Of a stretch of DNA of 64,000 bases, positions 43,743 to 52,167 are shown one piece after another. Source of the stretch: Flavobacterium lacus (GTDB lineage Bacteria > Bacteroidota > Bacteroidia > Flavobacteriales > Flavobacteriaceae). Location of the stretch: the NCBI RefSeq assembly GCF_003268815.1, contig NZ_QLSV01000001.1:186001-250000 (forward strand). The letters are read 5' to 3'. Positions within the stretch are counted from its first letter, which is position 1, and the number at the start of each line of letters is the position of its first letter. The notes beneath the pieces were generated by a model that did not search any database, was not told where the DNA came from, and was given only the letters and a program-made list of their open reading frames with translations. The position numbers and the translations under genes are program-made.

Positions 43743-43889
43743 TTAGTACTTTAAAACTTTACTGTATAACTTTACTATAAAATAAATTAATATTACTAAC
43801 AACGCTATATTTATAAATGCCCATATAGTATGTAAAACATAATACTTATCGATAATTGTCTCTGCAATATATTCTGAATTTTTATCCAT
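43743..43889 (-). CDS. 48-residue single-span membrane protein
   Basis: A short gene on the minus strand: MDKNSEYIAETIID, then a single hydrophobic helix (about 18-39, including AFINIALLVILIYFIV), and a basic tail KLYSKVLKY. The start is ATG 43887-43889. It lies 17 bases downstream of the stop of the 162-residue protein gene in the same direction. No family recognised. Given its position it may be a small toxin, immunity or membrane-regulator peptide; that is inference. Confidence 0.5.
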   Translation of the reverse strand: MDKNSEYIAETIIDKYYVLHTIWAFINIALLVILIYFIVKLYSKVLKY

Positions 43890-43906
43890 AATTCTTTTTA
43901 TTTAAT

Positions 43907-44395
43907 TTAAATTAGCGGAGTTTCTATAAACATTTTACATCCTAAATCAAACCAACTTTCGCCCTGTTTTATAGGTATCATCTCTACATAAATATCTTCA
44001 CCTTTATAGCCAAATCCAATCAATTCATCATCACCTAAATATTTATCTAATTCATCGTCAATTAAAGGTTCATGTTTATTTTTTATTAAATAAGCAGCCA
44101 GAAGCACATTAGACTTTATATTTTCAGGGTTTTTATCAGCAAACTTTATTTTTCCTAATACTTCATACATTGAGATAGGATTATAAAGATGAAAATCAGC
44201 AACTTGTTGGGTTTCTCGATCATTAATATCATCTGGGTACTTTGGTAAACTATATTTTTCTGCTAATTTGTGAAAAGCCATTTTTGCTCTTTCAATATCT
44301 GTCCCTGCCTGAAGATCTATATGCTCCAATAGCTCAAGAAGTTCCGAATCACTATTTATCCAATCTTCTAATGGAGAGTTACTAAATTTTTCCAT
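43907..44395 (-). CDS. Hypothetical soluble acidic protein, possible immunity protein
   Basis: A soluble protein of 162 residues, acidic, without signal peptide. I recognise no domain. Candidate features are the N-terminal EDWINSDSELLELLEHIDLQ and the central NDRETQQVADFHLYNP, and a C-terminal IEMIPIKQGESWFDLG-like stretch (here VEMIPIKQGESWFDLG). It overlaps the upstream Imm11-like gene by 14 bases (44382-44395), so the two are translationally linked. The overlap and size make a second immunity-type protein plausible but not shown. Confidence 0.5.
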   Translation of the reverse strand: MEKFSNSPLEDWINSDSELLELLEHIDLQAGTDIERAKMAFHKLAEKYSLPKYPDDINDRETQQVADFHLYNPISMYEVLGKIKFADKNPENIKSNVLLAAYLIKNKHEPLIDDELDKYLGDDELIGFGYKGEDIYVEMIPIKQGESWFDLGCKMFIETPLI

Positions 44396-45095
44396 ACACT
44401 TTTTCCCTTTCCCCTCCAGGAGCTGTCCATTCGTTATAACTTAATTCTACAGGTTGAAATTCGATGCCGGTACAACCGGCATCTTCTATTTCTTGTTTGA
44501 GTTTTTCTGAAACTATATATTTTACTCCATTTTTTAAGAGAAAAAAATCTTCATTTACTCTCTCGTTTAAAAAAATACTATTAATGGTTACCACTTCCAT
44601 TTTTTCTCTGTGATAATTTACAGTAGTCAAAAAATCATCTAATGTATTTACTCCAATCGTTATTAACTCTGTTCCTCCTTCCTTTTTTTTAATTCTTACC
44701 ACAACATTACTTTTTTCAAAATCAATGAAATCCATATTAGATTCGTACATATTTATAGAAAAATAGTTATAATATTCTACATTGTCTTTAATAATAGAAG
44801 TTTTAAAAAACTGTAATCCTTTTGTTCTGTATTTTTCAATGATATTTTTAAACTTTTCACTAATGATTAAATGTAGGTTACCTCCTGCGTTGACATTACT
44901 TATCAAATCTGTAATTTTTGCTTTTTTATGCAAAATAGGAATTGAAACAATTGGTTCAAAATCTATTTTCTTGAAATAAATGTTATTCAAAAATTTAGGA
45001 TTTGAAAAATCTTCATAATTATATACAATATTTTCAGATTGAAAAAACTTACCTACAATTTTATTATTCATACTGAATTGAATAGAGTAATACAT
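44382..45095 (-). CDS. Imm11-like immunity protein (DUF1629-type)
   Basis: A protein of 237 residues resembling the Imm11 immunity family: N-terminal alternating strands with paired segments (FEPIVSIPILHKKAKITDL), a central CGNLHLIISEKF-like part (GGNLHLIISEKFKNII), and a C-terminal SEKLKQEIEDAGCTGIEFQPV, the segment that reminds me most of Imm11. The family protects producers from toxin domains of polymorphic toxins. It sits directly after the fragmentary zincin ORF. The assignment is by resemblance of pattern, not search. Confidence 0.55.
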   Translation of the reverse strand: MYYSIQFSMNNKIVGKFFQSENIVYNYEDFSNPKFLNNIYFKKIDFEPIVSIPILHKKAKITDLISNVNAGGNLHLIISEKFKNIIEKYRTKGLQFFKTSIIKDNVEYYNYFSINMYESNMDFIDFEKSNVVVRIKKKEGGTELITIGVNTLDDFLTTVNYHREKMEVVTINSIFLNERVNEDFFLLKNGVKYIVSEKLKQEIEDAGCTGIEFQPVELSYNEWTAPGGEREKVYGKI

Positions 45096-45098
45096 GGC

Positions 45099-45455
45099 TT
45101 AAAAATTTAATTGATTAATTGGAACATTAGGATTGTTTTGAATTGCAATTCTGATATCATTTATTAAATCTAGTACACCATCATATGCTTGTTGAATTAA
45201 CATACCATTTGCTATAGGCGCACCTCCAAAACCACCTTTTAAGCTACCTAATAATTGACCAAGGTCTAGACCGCTAAGCTCAGCAATAGTTGTGCCTAAA
45301 TTTGAATCTATTTTTTTTATGTTTAAATAAGCATGTATGCACTCATGTAAAATAGTCTTAGCAATAGAAAAATTAGAATGTTCACAGAAAAAAATTACTA
45401 GATTTAAAATTTCAAAATTATTCTTCGAAGGAATAACTTGCCAATCCAAAAACAA
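45099..45455 (-). pseudogene. Truncated second copy of zincin domain
   Basis: An ORF of 118 residues. From about residue 13 (ILNLVIFFCEHSNFSIAKT) it is homologous to the C-terminal region of the 651-residue lipoprotein at 45909-47864. The shared HECIHAYLNIKK and GLDLQQL/GLDLGQL motifs are in the same order and the DNA is also visibly similar at 45290-45400 against 46265-46390. It lacks the N-terminal 500 residues, the signal and the last 100 residues. Where the full protein has QHEFMFNHL, a likely third zinc ligand, this copy has NGMLIQQAY. Its 5' end overlaps the upstream gene by 38 bases. I read it as a degraded duplicate. Confidence 0.65.
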
Positions 45456-45900
45456 CTTCTTTTAAAATGACTTTTCGCTTAAAAATTTCCTTGCTATCTA
45501 TTAAAAATATTTTCTTATAGTATATAGCAAAATACACTTCTTCTAATCCATATTTTTTTATAAAATTTATATCGATAATAGCATTTTTCTCTTGCTTTAG
45601 CTTTTTCTTTGAAATGATTTTTCTTTCCAATTCATTTTTTCTCTCATATTCGTCAAAATCTTTATATTTTCTCTCAGAAAAATTTATAAAATTTATACTG
45701 TCAACTCTGATCTCATAAATCTTGATTTCCTCCAATAATTTGTCACTATTTACATTTGGATTTTTTGCTTTTTGAAAATCAGAATGATCAAAATATATAT
45801 AAACTGTATCCGCACTTTTGATGCTTTCCATTGTTTGAGCATATTCTAAATGATATAGAAACAAAGCAATTATTGTAATTTTATATTTAAAGTTTTTCAT
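45418..45900 (-). CDS. Hypothetical secreted protein
   Basis: A protein of about 160 residues. I chose the ATG at 45900 (MKNFKYKITIIALFLYH), which gives a clean signal peptide ending near EYAQ; the ORF itself is open back to 45918. The mature part is Lys/Glu-rich and mostly helical, with no domain that I recognise. The longer start would overlap the upstream lipoprotein gene by 10 bases. It lies between the full zincin lipoprotein and the truncated copy, so the duplication may have included or created it. Confidence 0.55.
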   Translation of the reverse strand: MKNFKYKITIIALFLYHLEYAQTMESIKSADTVYIYFDHSDFQKAKNPNVNSDKLLEEIKIYEIRVDSINFINFSERKYKDFDEYERKNELERKIISKKKLKQEKNAIIDINFIKKYGLEEVYFAIYYKKIFLIDSKEIFKRKVILKEVVFGLASYSFEE

Positions 45901-45908
45901 GTCCATCT

Positions 45909-47864
45909 TTATTGACAATCTTTTGAAAATTGTTGTGCTTGTGATCTATAAAAATCATAATAGAAATTCTCAACGGGAACTTGAGTAATATTTTGAACGA
46001 AAGATTCGCACAAATGTAAACCTTCTAAGGAAAAATATTTATAAAAGTCATTCCAATTCCAAGTGAAATTTTGATTATTGATAGTATTTAGATATGTATT
46101 ATTATTTACATAATCAATATTTGATTGAGGAGCTAGTAAATCTCTAATTTCTGAAAATATGTTCTGAAAAGTTGGCACTAAATGATTGAACATAAATTCA
46201 TGCTGACTTTGAGGTGAGCCGTTAACGCTAATATGGCATCCAAAACTTTGATAAAAAGTCCCTATTAATTGTTGTAAATCAAGACCGTTTAGTTCCGTAA
46301 TTGTAGAGCCTAAATTACAATTAATTTTTTTAATGTTTAAATAAGCGTGAATACACTCATGTAAAATTGTTTTTGCTATTTTAAAATTACTTCTAACATT
46401 GGGGCCAGCTAAGATATTTTTATTAATTCGTATCAAATTAGTATAGTTACCGTTACTAGCGGGTAATAAAAGACAATTGCCGTTCGTAGTATTTGGTAAA
46501 TTCTCAGCAATTTCAAACTTTACATTAAGCTTAGTTTGTTCACCTCCAAAAGTATTTACAAAAAGATTTTTAAATGAAGGGGATTCCATTAATTTTTTAT
46601 ATATACAATCAAATTTCTGTCCTTCAGGAGTGCTTTTGTCAATTGCAGAGTCATCAATATTTGCTGGTGAATTTAATGTTTTTTCAAAATCTAAATTTAA
46701 ACCGCTTTCTTCAACATTTCTCAAAAAATCCAATACAAACTCCATCGATTCAGTATCATTAAAATTACTAAACAAATAGTCTATAATAGACTCAGCTGTT
46801 TGTGGGTTTGCAGATAATAAATAATCCTTAATTTCAAAAAGATCTTGAGGGTTAAAACCCCGTTGATTAGTGTTATTTAAAAGTGTGTAAAATGCCCAAA
46901 AATTTATTTGCTCATTTGAGGTTGTCAACCAGTTTGGACTATTAAAATTTTGTGTTAACGTTTGAAAAGTAGTTAACGCTATAGTTGCATTTTGTTCACT
47001 AATTGGATTTACTCCCCCATTATTACTGAAATAATCAATTAAATAATTAAAAATCCATGGATAAGAAATTGTCAACGATTGTATTGTATTTGGCAAGGTA
47101 TTGAAATATGCGACGACATCACCTGCCAACATAAATCCAAGATTATTTAGATCCTCCGCCCCATCATATGGATTAGGTATATATATTCCGGAACTATTTC
47201 CTCCACTTCCTGGATCAGAGCTACCTGGCAAGCTTCCTGAACCTGGGTCATGGTGATTTATGCCTGTGTAAACATATGTTACTGTTTCAGATATGCAAAG
47301 ATGGCATTCATCGCAAGTTCCTGTGGAACATTTCCCTGTTCCGGTACAATGAAAATTATAAGTAATAATTTCAGAATATCCTTGAGATAAAGCTAAGCTC
47401 ATACGATTATAAACCATTTCAGAACTTTCTAATTTAGGTTCACCTTCTATTGGGTTAATTTTCTCTTTATTAAAAAAAATTAATTCATTCCATTCTTCAC
47501 CTATTTTTTCAAAAACTAAATTGTAATATTCTTTACTCTCTAATTGTTCAGAAATTGGATATAGCTTAAAAGAATAAGTTGTTTTATCGTTCGATGGATT
47601 TATGTGTCGTTTGATTTCTAATGTATCTATTAAAAAATCGCTATCAATATCTCTTGCATGTATACTTGTATTTAGTCTCGCTTTTTTAACAAAACTAAAA
47701 TTTTTTAATCCGGTTTCTTTTTTAAAATCAGAAAAAGTAAATTTTTTGTTATGCGGTGAAAAATGTGTTCCCGTAACAAAATCTTCTTCAGAAGAACAAT
47801 TTAAAAATAATAAGGGTACAACAACTAATAAAAAAACAGTAATAAAAACATGGATTTTTTTCAT
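45909..47864 (-). CDS. Lipoprotein with Cys-rich motif and C-terminal HExxH zincin domain
   Basis: A lipoprotein of 651 residues. The signal (1-23) has the lipobox FLNC. At about 175-190 there is a tight Cys cluster (CTGTGKCSTGTCDECHLC) that may bind metal, followed by a Gly/Ser/Pro linker. Then a helical region, then from about 440 a C-terminal domain with HECIHAYL, the HExxH zinc-peptidase motif. A later QHEFMFNH is a plausible further ligand region, and the end is SQAQQFSKDCQ. The zincin may act on a cell-surface or extracellular protein. It is the first gene of the accessory minus operon. A truncated paralogue of its zincin domain follows downstream. The family is not named; relatives are common as variable lipoproteins in Flavobacterium as far as I recall. 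Confidence 0.7.
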   Translation of the reverse strand: MKKIHVFITVFLLVVVPLLFLNCSSEEDFVTGTHFSPHNKKFTFSDFKKETGLKNFSFVKKARLNTSIHARDIDSDFLIDTLEIKRHINPSNDKTTYSFKLYPISEQLESKEYYNLVFEKIGEEWNELIFFNKEKINPIEGEPKLESSEMVYNRMSLALSQGYSEIITYNFHCTGTGKCSTGTCDECHLCISETVTYVYTGINHHDPGSGSLPGSSDPGSGGNSSGIYIPNPYDGAEDLNNLGFMLAGDVVAYFNTLPNTIQSLTISYPWIFNYLIDYFSNNGGVNPISEQNATIALTTFQTLTQNFNSPNWLTTSNEQINFWAFYTLLNNTNQRGFNPQDLFEIKDYLLSANPQTAESIIDYLFSNFNDTESMEFVLDFLRNVEESGLNLDFEKTLNSPANIDDSAIDKSTPEGQKFDCIYKKLMESPSFKNLFVNTFGGEQTKLNVKFEIAENLPNTTNGNCLLLPASNGNYTNLIRINKNILAGPNVRSNFKIAKTILHECIHAYLNIKKINCNLGSTITELNGLDLQQLIGTFYQSFGCHISVNGSPQSQHEFMFNHLVPTFQNIFSEIRDLLAPQSNIDYVNNNTYLNTINNQNFTWNWNDFYKYFSLEGLHLCESFVQNITQVPVENFYYDFYRSQAQQFSKDCQ

Positions 47865-47983
47865 GATGAAAGTATTTTACGGTAAATAAAGTCACAATAA
47901 TATAATATAAAACTTAAAAAAACAAAAATATTTTGTCATTAAATATGCGGTATAGACATAATGTAATTCTTGTTAAAAAAAAT

Positions 47984-48014
47984 GTTGTGATTTTTGAATA
48001 TTTATTTATATTTG
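47984..48014 (+). promoter_or_regulatory. Promoter of XRE regulator
   Basis: TTG (47985-47987), 19 bases, TATATTTG (48007-48014): a close match to the Bacteroidetes consensus. The start of transcription would be at about 48020, right before the AGCCCCA (48024-48030). Confidence 0.7.
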
Positions 48015-48023
48015 CAATTGTTC

Positions 48024-48075
48024 AGCCCCAATGAACTTAAACTTAACATCTAAATTCGCATTTTACTATGGGGCT
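48024..48075 (+). promoter_or_regulatory. Leader hairpin that includes the start codon of the XRE gene
   Basis: AGCCCCA at 48024-48030 is the exact complement of TGGGGCT at 48069-48075, which covers the last two bases of the ATG (48068) and the next five bases. In an AT-rich leader this GC-rich seven-base stem would hide the start codon. A 23-codon ORF (48031-48102, ATG to TGA) begins in the leader and overlaps the start in another frame. Confidence 0.45.
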
Positions 48076-48373
48076 ACTTGTTTTCGAAATAATCAAAATT
48101 GAAAGAGTAAAAAAGAAACTTACTCAAAATGAGCTAGCCAAGAAGCTCAAAATATCTCAAACCCATTACGCTCGTCTAGAAAGAGGAGAAAGAGAATTAA
48201 GTTTTAAAATTTTCTCTAAAATTGTTGAAATTCTTGACATTGACTCAAATCAAATTTTATCTGCTGTACATAATAAACCAATCTATGACTTAAACAAGTC
48301 AGAAATAAATTTATTGGATTTTAAAAATGAAATTATTGAAGAATTAGAAAAGAAAATAAAAAATAGCATTTAA
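48068..48373 (+). CDS. XRE-family transcriptional regulator
   Basis: A protein of 101 residues with an N-terminal helix-turn-helix of the XRE/Cro type (about 8-62): IKIERVKKKLTQNELAKKLKISQTHYARLERGERELSFKIF, here quoted in parts. The C-terminal 35 residues are acidic/Lys-rich and may dimerise. It is divergent to the 651-residue lipoprotein gene, so it is the natural candidate regulator of that operon and of itself. It has no extra sensor domain. Confidence 0.88.
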   Translation: MGLLVFEIIKIERVKKKLTQNELAKKLKISQTHYARLERGERELSFKIFSKIVEILDIDSNQILSAVHNKPIYDLNKSEINLLDFKNEIIEELEKKIKNSI

Positions 48374-48427
48374 AATAAATCACTTATCTTTTTTTTATGC
48401 TAATTATTAACTTAAAATTTTATTATC

Positions 48428-49201
48428 ATGACATCCACATCAGAAGTAGGTCACGCTAAAAATGTAGCCAATTTTCAAGACCTAATAGAATTTGTAACAG
48501 GTTACGGTGCAACCTATAATCCTTCAAAGAATAGTTTAAAACTATCAGAACTTATCGCTTTAAAAGTAGAAGCAGAAGCAAAACTTGCCGATGTTATCAC
48601 AAAAAACACAAACTACAATAATAAGGTAAACGAACGCATGATAGCTTTTAGCAATGTAAAAGCATTATCAACACGTTTAGTCAATGCATTACAAACAACT
48701 GAAGCAACAATTGAAACAATTAACGATGCAAAAACTTTTAATCGCAAAATGCAAGGCAAAAAAGTTTCTGCAACACAAACACCAACGGATACCAATGCTC
48801 CTGCTCCCGCTACAATTTCTACTAGTCAACAGTCTTATGACCAGCTAATCCAGCACTTAACTGGCCTAAAATCAGTATTAGAATCAGAACCAAGTTACAC
48901 ACCTAATGAAACAGATTTACAAATAGATACAATAAATGCAAAAATAACAGAACTAACAGAAAAAAATACAGCAGTTGCCGCAGCATATGCAAGTGTTAGT
49001 AATTCTAGAATTTCTAGAAATGAAACACTTTACACAAATCAAAACAGTATTTTTGAAACGGCAAGCGAAGTAAAAAATACATTAAATCTGTTTTTGGTGC
49101 AACCAGTCCGCAATATGCTCAGGTTAGTGGTATTAAATTTAACAAACCTAGACTTTAACAAAAACGGATATTTTATACTTTCAAATCAAAAAGACTTATA
49201 G
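48428..49201 (+). pseudogene. Helical protein, C-terminus displaced by frameshift
   Basis: An ORF of 257 residues, two halves of mostly helical, Asn/Thr/Ala-rich sequence joined by a Pro/Ala/Thr linker at about 112-130, soluble, with no signal peptide. The C-terminal 36 residues read NLFLVQPVRN..., which looks out of frame. In the next frame the DNA encodes KSVFGATSPQYAQVSGIKFN, a conserved-looking hydrophobic end, and stops at 49156-49158. One A missing in the A run at about 49074 would join the frames as EVKKYIKSVFGATS. The ORF as read runs through the terminator hairpin, which also favours the earlier stop. Probable frameshift or base-call error; the intact gene would end at 49158. The family resembles proteins seen in flavobacteria. 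Confidence 0.7.
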
Positions 49202-49220
49202 CAGTAGCAATAAGTCTTTT
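49189..49220 (+). terminator. Terminator of the frameshifted gene
   Basis: Eleven-base-pair stem AAAAGACTTAT / ATAAGTCTTTT with a ten-base loop and T-rich follow-up. Its position within the out-of-frame ORF end supports the stop at 49158. Confidence 0.85.
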
Positions 49221-49678
49221 GTCTTTTTAATATTCAAAGTTCCTTTCTTTTATTAAATTTCTCTATACATATTTTTGATATTTGTTAAACATTTTTAGAT
49301 TTTTTAAATAGAACAAAAAAATTATCTTAAATAGCAATTAAAAACTACTATACTACAAGATACATGTAGGATGCAATTTTAAATTTATATTATACAGCAA
49401 TAGAATTATATAATAATTGAGAATATAAAGTTACTGCATTTTTAGATGTACATGTTGTGCTTTTAGTTTTATGAAATGTTTTAAACAAAGAAAAATACTT
49501 TAAAATGAAGTTCTTTACAGATTAAACAGATGTAACACCACCTAGTCTTGAAATTTCAAACAACAAATTCTATTTTTTTATATCTATGTTATTCATGTAT
49601 TGTCCATCAAACATCTTTAACCTACTAGCAAACATTTTGAACAAAATCTATTAAAACTAATTAAAATAAAGTCAAAAG
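49221..49678. other. AT-rich spacer without genes
   Basis: I see no reading frame worth calling and no RNA gene I can recognise. It marks the border between the accessory block and the core genes that follow. Confidence 0.4.
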
Positions 49679-49711
49679 TTTGTTCAGAAGCTGAGATATT
49701 TTCTAAATTTA
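49679..49711 (+). promoter_or_regulatory. Promoter of AAA ATPase/recQ/fmt group
   Basis: TTTG (49679-49682), 21 bases, TAAATTTA (49704-49711, one mismatch to the -7 consensus). The GTG start is 18 bases further on. Confidence 0.5.
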
Positions 49712-49729
49712 CCGACTTATTGAATACTT

Positions 49730-50269
49730 GTGAATAAAAAACTAATTGTAATTACCGGGGGTCCCGGAACTGGAAAAACAACAATTATTAACGGTTTAAT
49801 TGAAAAAAGCTACACTTGTTTTCCTGAAATTTCCAGAGAAATTATTAACGATGCCCGAAAACAGGGAATTGAACAATTATTTCTGGAAAAACCATTATTG
49901 TTTAGTGAATTGTTGTTGGAAGGAAGAAAAAAACAATATAGTCAGGCGAAAGAACATGCAGAACACTTAATTTTTTTAGATCGTGGCATTCCTGATATTT
50001 TGGCTTATATGCATTATATCGGCGATAGTTATCCTGCCTTTTTTGATGAAGAATGTCATACAAATAAATACACAAAAGTCTTTCTTTTACCACCGTGGGA
50101 AGAAATTTATCAATCGGATGAAGAACGTTATGAAAACTTTGAACAAGCTAAACTCATCTACAATCATTTAAAAGAAACCTACGAAAAATATGGATATGAA
50201 CTCATAGAAGTTCCATTGGATCACCAAGATAACAGAATTCTTTTTATCTTAGATGCCATATCGCGATAA
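49730..50269 (+). CDS. AAA-family ATPase (P-loop kinase-like, AAA_28)
   Basis: A protein of 179 residues starting with GTG. Walker A is GGPGTGKTT at about 10-18, followed by a FPEISREIINDARKQG segment and an LDRGIPD motif typical of the AAA_28/NadR-kinase-like group of small P-loop proteins. Members are soluble, mostly of unknown role. The gene ends 17 bases after the first possible start of recQ, so the two are coupled. No signal peptide. Confidence 0.82.
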   Translation: MNKKLIVITGGPGTGKTTIINGLIEKSYTCFPEISREIINDARKQGIEQLFLEKPLLFSELLLEGRKKQYSQAKEHAEHLIFLDRGIPDILAYMHYIGDSYPAFFDEECHTNKYTKVFLLPPWEEIYQSDEERYENFEQAKLIYNHLKETYEKYGYELIEVPLDHQDNRILFILDAISR

Positions 50270-50273
50270 AAAA

Positions 50274-52166
50274 ATGATAAAAGCCGAAGAAATTTTAAAA
50301 AAATATTGGGGATTTGATGAGTTTCGAACACCTCAAAAAGAAATTATAAACGCCGTTCTATCCGGTTCAGATTCATTTGGGTTAATGCCCACAGGCGGCG
50401 GAAAATCAATATGTTTTCAAGTTCCGGCTTTAATGAAAGACGGAATAGGTTTGGTTATTTCCCCTTTAATCGCCTTGATGAAAGATCAAGTAGAAAACCT
50501 GTCCAAAAGAGATATCAAAGCGTTGGCGTTAACTGGCGGAATTTCTTCCGACGAAACCATTACGTTGTTAGATAATTGTTTATTCGGTAACTACAAATTT
50601 TTATACCTCTCACCCGAACGATTAGAACAAGATTGGGTGTTAGAAAAAATTAAAAATCTCCCGCTGAATTTAATTGCCATTGACGAAGCACATTGCGTGT
50701 CGCAGTGGGGACACGATTTTCGCCCATCCTATTTAAAAATTAATCGATTAAAAGAGTTCTTTCCGAATGTACCTTTTTTAGCAGTAACAGCTTCGGCAAC
50801 GCAAAGAGTGAAGAAAGACATCATCGAACAATTAAAATTAGAAAAACCAGCCGTTTTTCAAAAGTCCTTTGCCAGAGAAAACATTGCCTACATGGTGATA
50901 GAAACGGAAGATAAATTACATAAGATTGAACAAATCCTGAAAAAAAACCCGGAATCATCTATCATTTACGTTAGAAATCGAAAATCGTGTTTTGATGTAT
51001 CCAACCAGCTGCAACAGCTTGGTTTTAAAGCTACTTTTTATCATGGTGGTTTAGCGATGAAAGAAAAGGCTAAAAACATGGATTCATGGATGAATGAAAA
51101 AGTGCAAGTCATGGTGGCCACCAATGCGTTTGGAATGGGGATTGATAAAGCCAACGTGAAAACCATCATTCACATTCAATTGCCAGAAAATATTGAGAAT
51201 TATTACCAAGAAGCCGGTCGAGCAGGAAGAAATGGTGAAAAATCATATGCCGCTTTATTGGTTGGTCCAAGCGATGTAATTGCTGCTAGAGGACAATTTA
51301 TTGCGGGTTTGCCGGATAAAGAATTTCTAAAAATAGTATATATTAAATTGTGTAATTATTTTCAAATTGCTTATGGCGAAGGAATTAACGAACAATTTCC
51401 GTTTAATTTAAATCATTTTTGTTCGCACTATAATTTTCCCATCATCAAAACGTATTCCGGTTTGCAATTTTTAGACCGTCAAGGAATCATCAGTTTTACA
51501 CAGGAATATTCAGAAAAAATTAATTTACAATTTATTATCGAAAGCAAAGAGGTTATTCGATACATTAGTTTGAATCCCTCTGAAGAGGAAATCATTTTAG
51601 CTTTTTTACGAACGTATCCGGGAATTTACGAATACCAAACCGCTGTAAACCTCTCACTTGTTGCACGAAAAAGCAACAATTCAGAAGAACAAGTTGAACA
51701 AGTTTTAAATCGATTAAAAGAAAAAGGCATTGTAGATTACATTGCCAAAAATAACGATGCAATGATCACTTTTAACGAAGTGAGAGAAGACGAACGCACC
51801 ATAAACCGCGTTTCAAAATATTTAGAAAAACAAAACGATTTAAAAAAGGAACAGATTGAAGACGTTTTTCAGTACGTATCCAATCATGAAATCTGTAAAA
51901 GTCGTTTTATACTGGAATATTTTGGCGAAAAAAATACAACCAATTGCGGAATTTGCTCCTACTGCATTTCCAAAAAAGAAAAAAACAATAATTCAAATCA
52001 ACTTAGTCAATTGATTCTGAATAAGATTTCCGAAAAACCCTATTCTTCCCGTGAATTGGAAAAAATAATGGATTGTAAAGAACAGGAACTTATCTTTGCC
52101 TTACAAGAACTGTTGGATGAAGAAAAAATCATTATTCTTCCTAATAATAAATATACAAAAGCATAG
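50274..52166 (+). CDS. recQ: ATP-dependent DNA helicase RecQ
   Basis: A helicase of 630 residues. I prefer the ATG at 50274 (MIKAEEILKKYWGF) over an in-frame ATG seven codons upstream inside the previous gene. Motifs: MPTGGGKS (Walker A), DEAHCVSQWGHDFR (II and the RecQ aromatic loop), QEAGRAGRNG (VI). The RecQ zinc-binding Cys set is present near the C-terminus (EICKSRFILEYF, NCGICSYC). The HRDC domain is absent or replaced by a short winged segment, so it is of the shorter type. It unwinds recombination intermediates. It ends one base before fmt. Confidence 0.92.
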   Translation: MIKAEEILKKYWGFDEFRTPQKEIINAVLSGSDSFGLMPTGGGKSICFQVPALMKDGIGLVISPLIALMKDQVENLSKRDIKALALTGGISSDETITLLDNCLFGNYKFLYLSPERLEQDWVLEKIKNLPLNLIAIDEAHCVSQWGHDFRPSYLKINRLKEFFPNVPFLAVTASATQRVKKDIIEQLKLEKPAVFQKSFARENIAYMVIETEDKLHKIEQILKKNPESSIIYVRNRKSCFDVSNQLQQLGFKATFYHGGLAMKEKAKNMDSWMNEKVQVMVATNAFGMGIDKANVKTIIHIQLPENIENYYQEAGRAGRNGEKSYAALLVGPSDVIAARGQFIAGLPDKEFLKIVYIKLCNYFQIAYGEGINEQFPFNLNHFCSHYNFPIIKTYSGLQFLDRQGIISFTQEYSEKINLQFIIESKEVIRYISLNPSEEEIILAFLRTYPGIYEYQTAVNLSLVARKSNNSEEQVEQVLNRLKEKGIVDYIAKNNDAMITFNEVREDERTINRVSKYLEKQNDLKKEQIEDVFQYVSNHEICKSRFILEYFGEKNTTNCGICSYCISKKEKNNNSNQLSQLILNKISEKPYSSRELEKIMDCKEQELIFALQELLDEEKIIILPNNKYTKA

Positions 52167-52167
52167 C

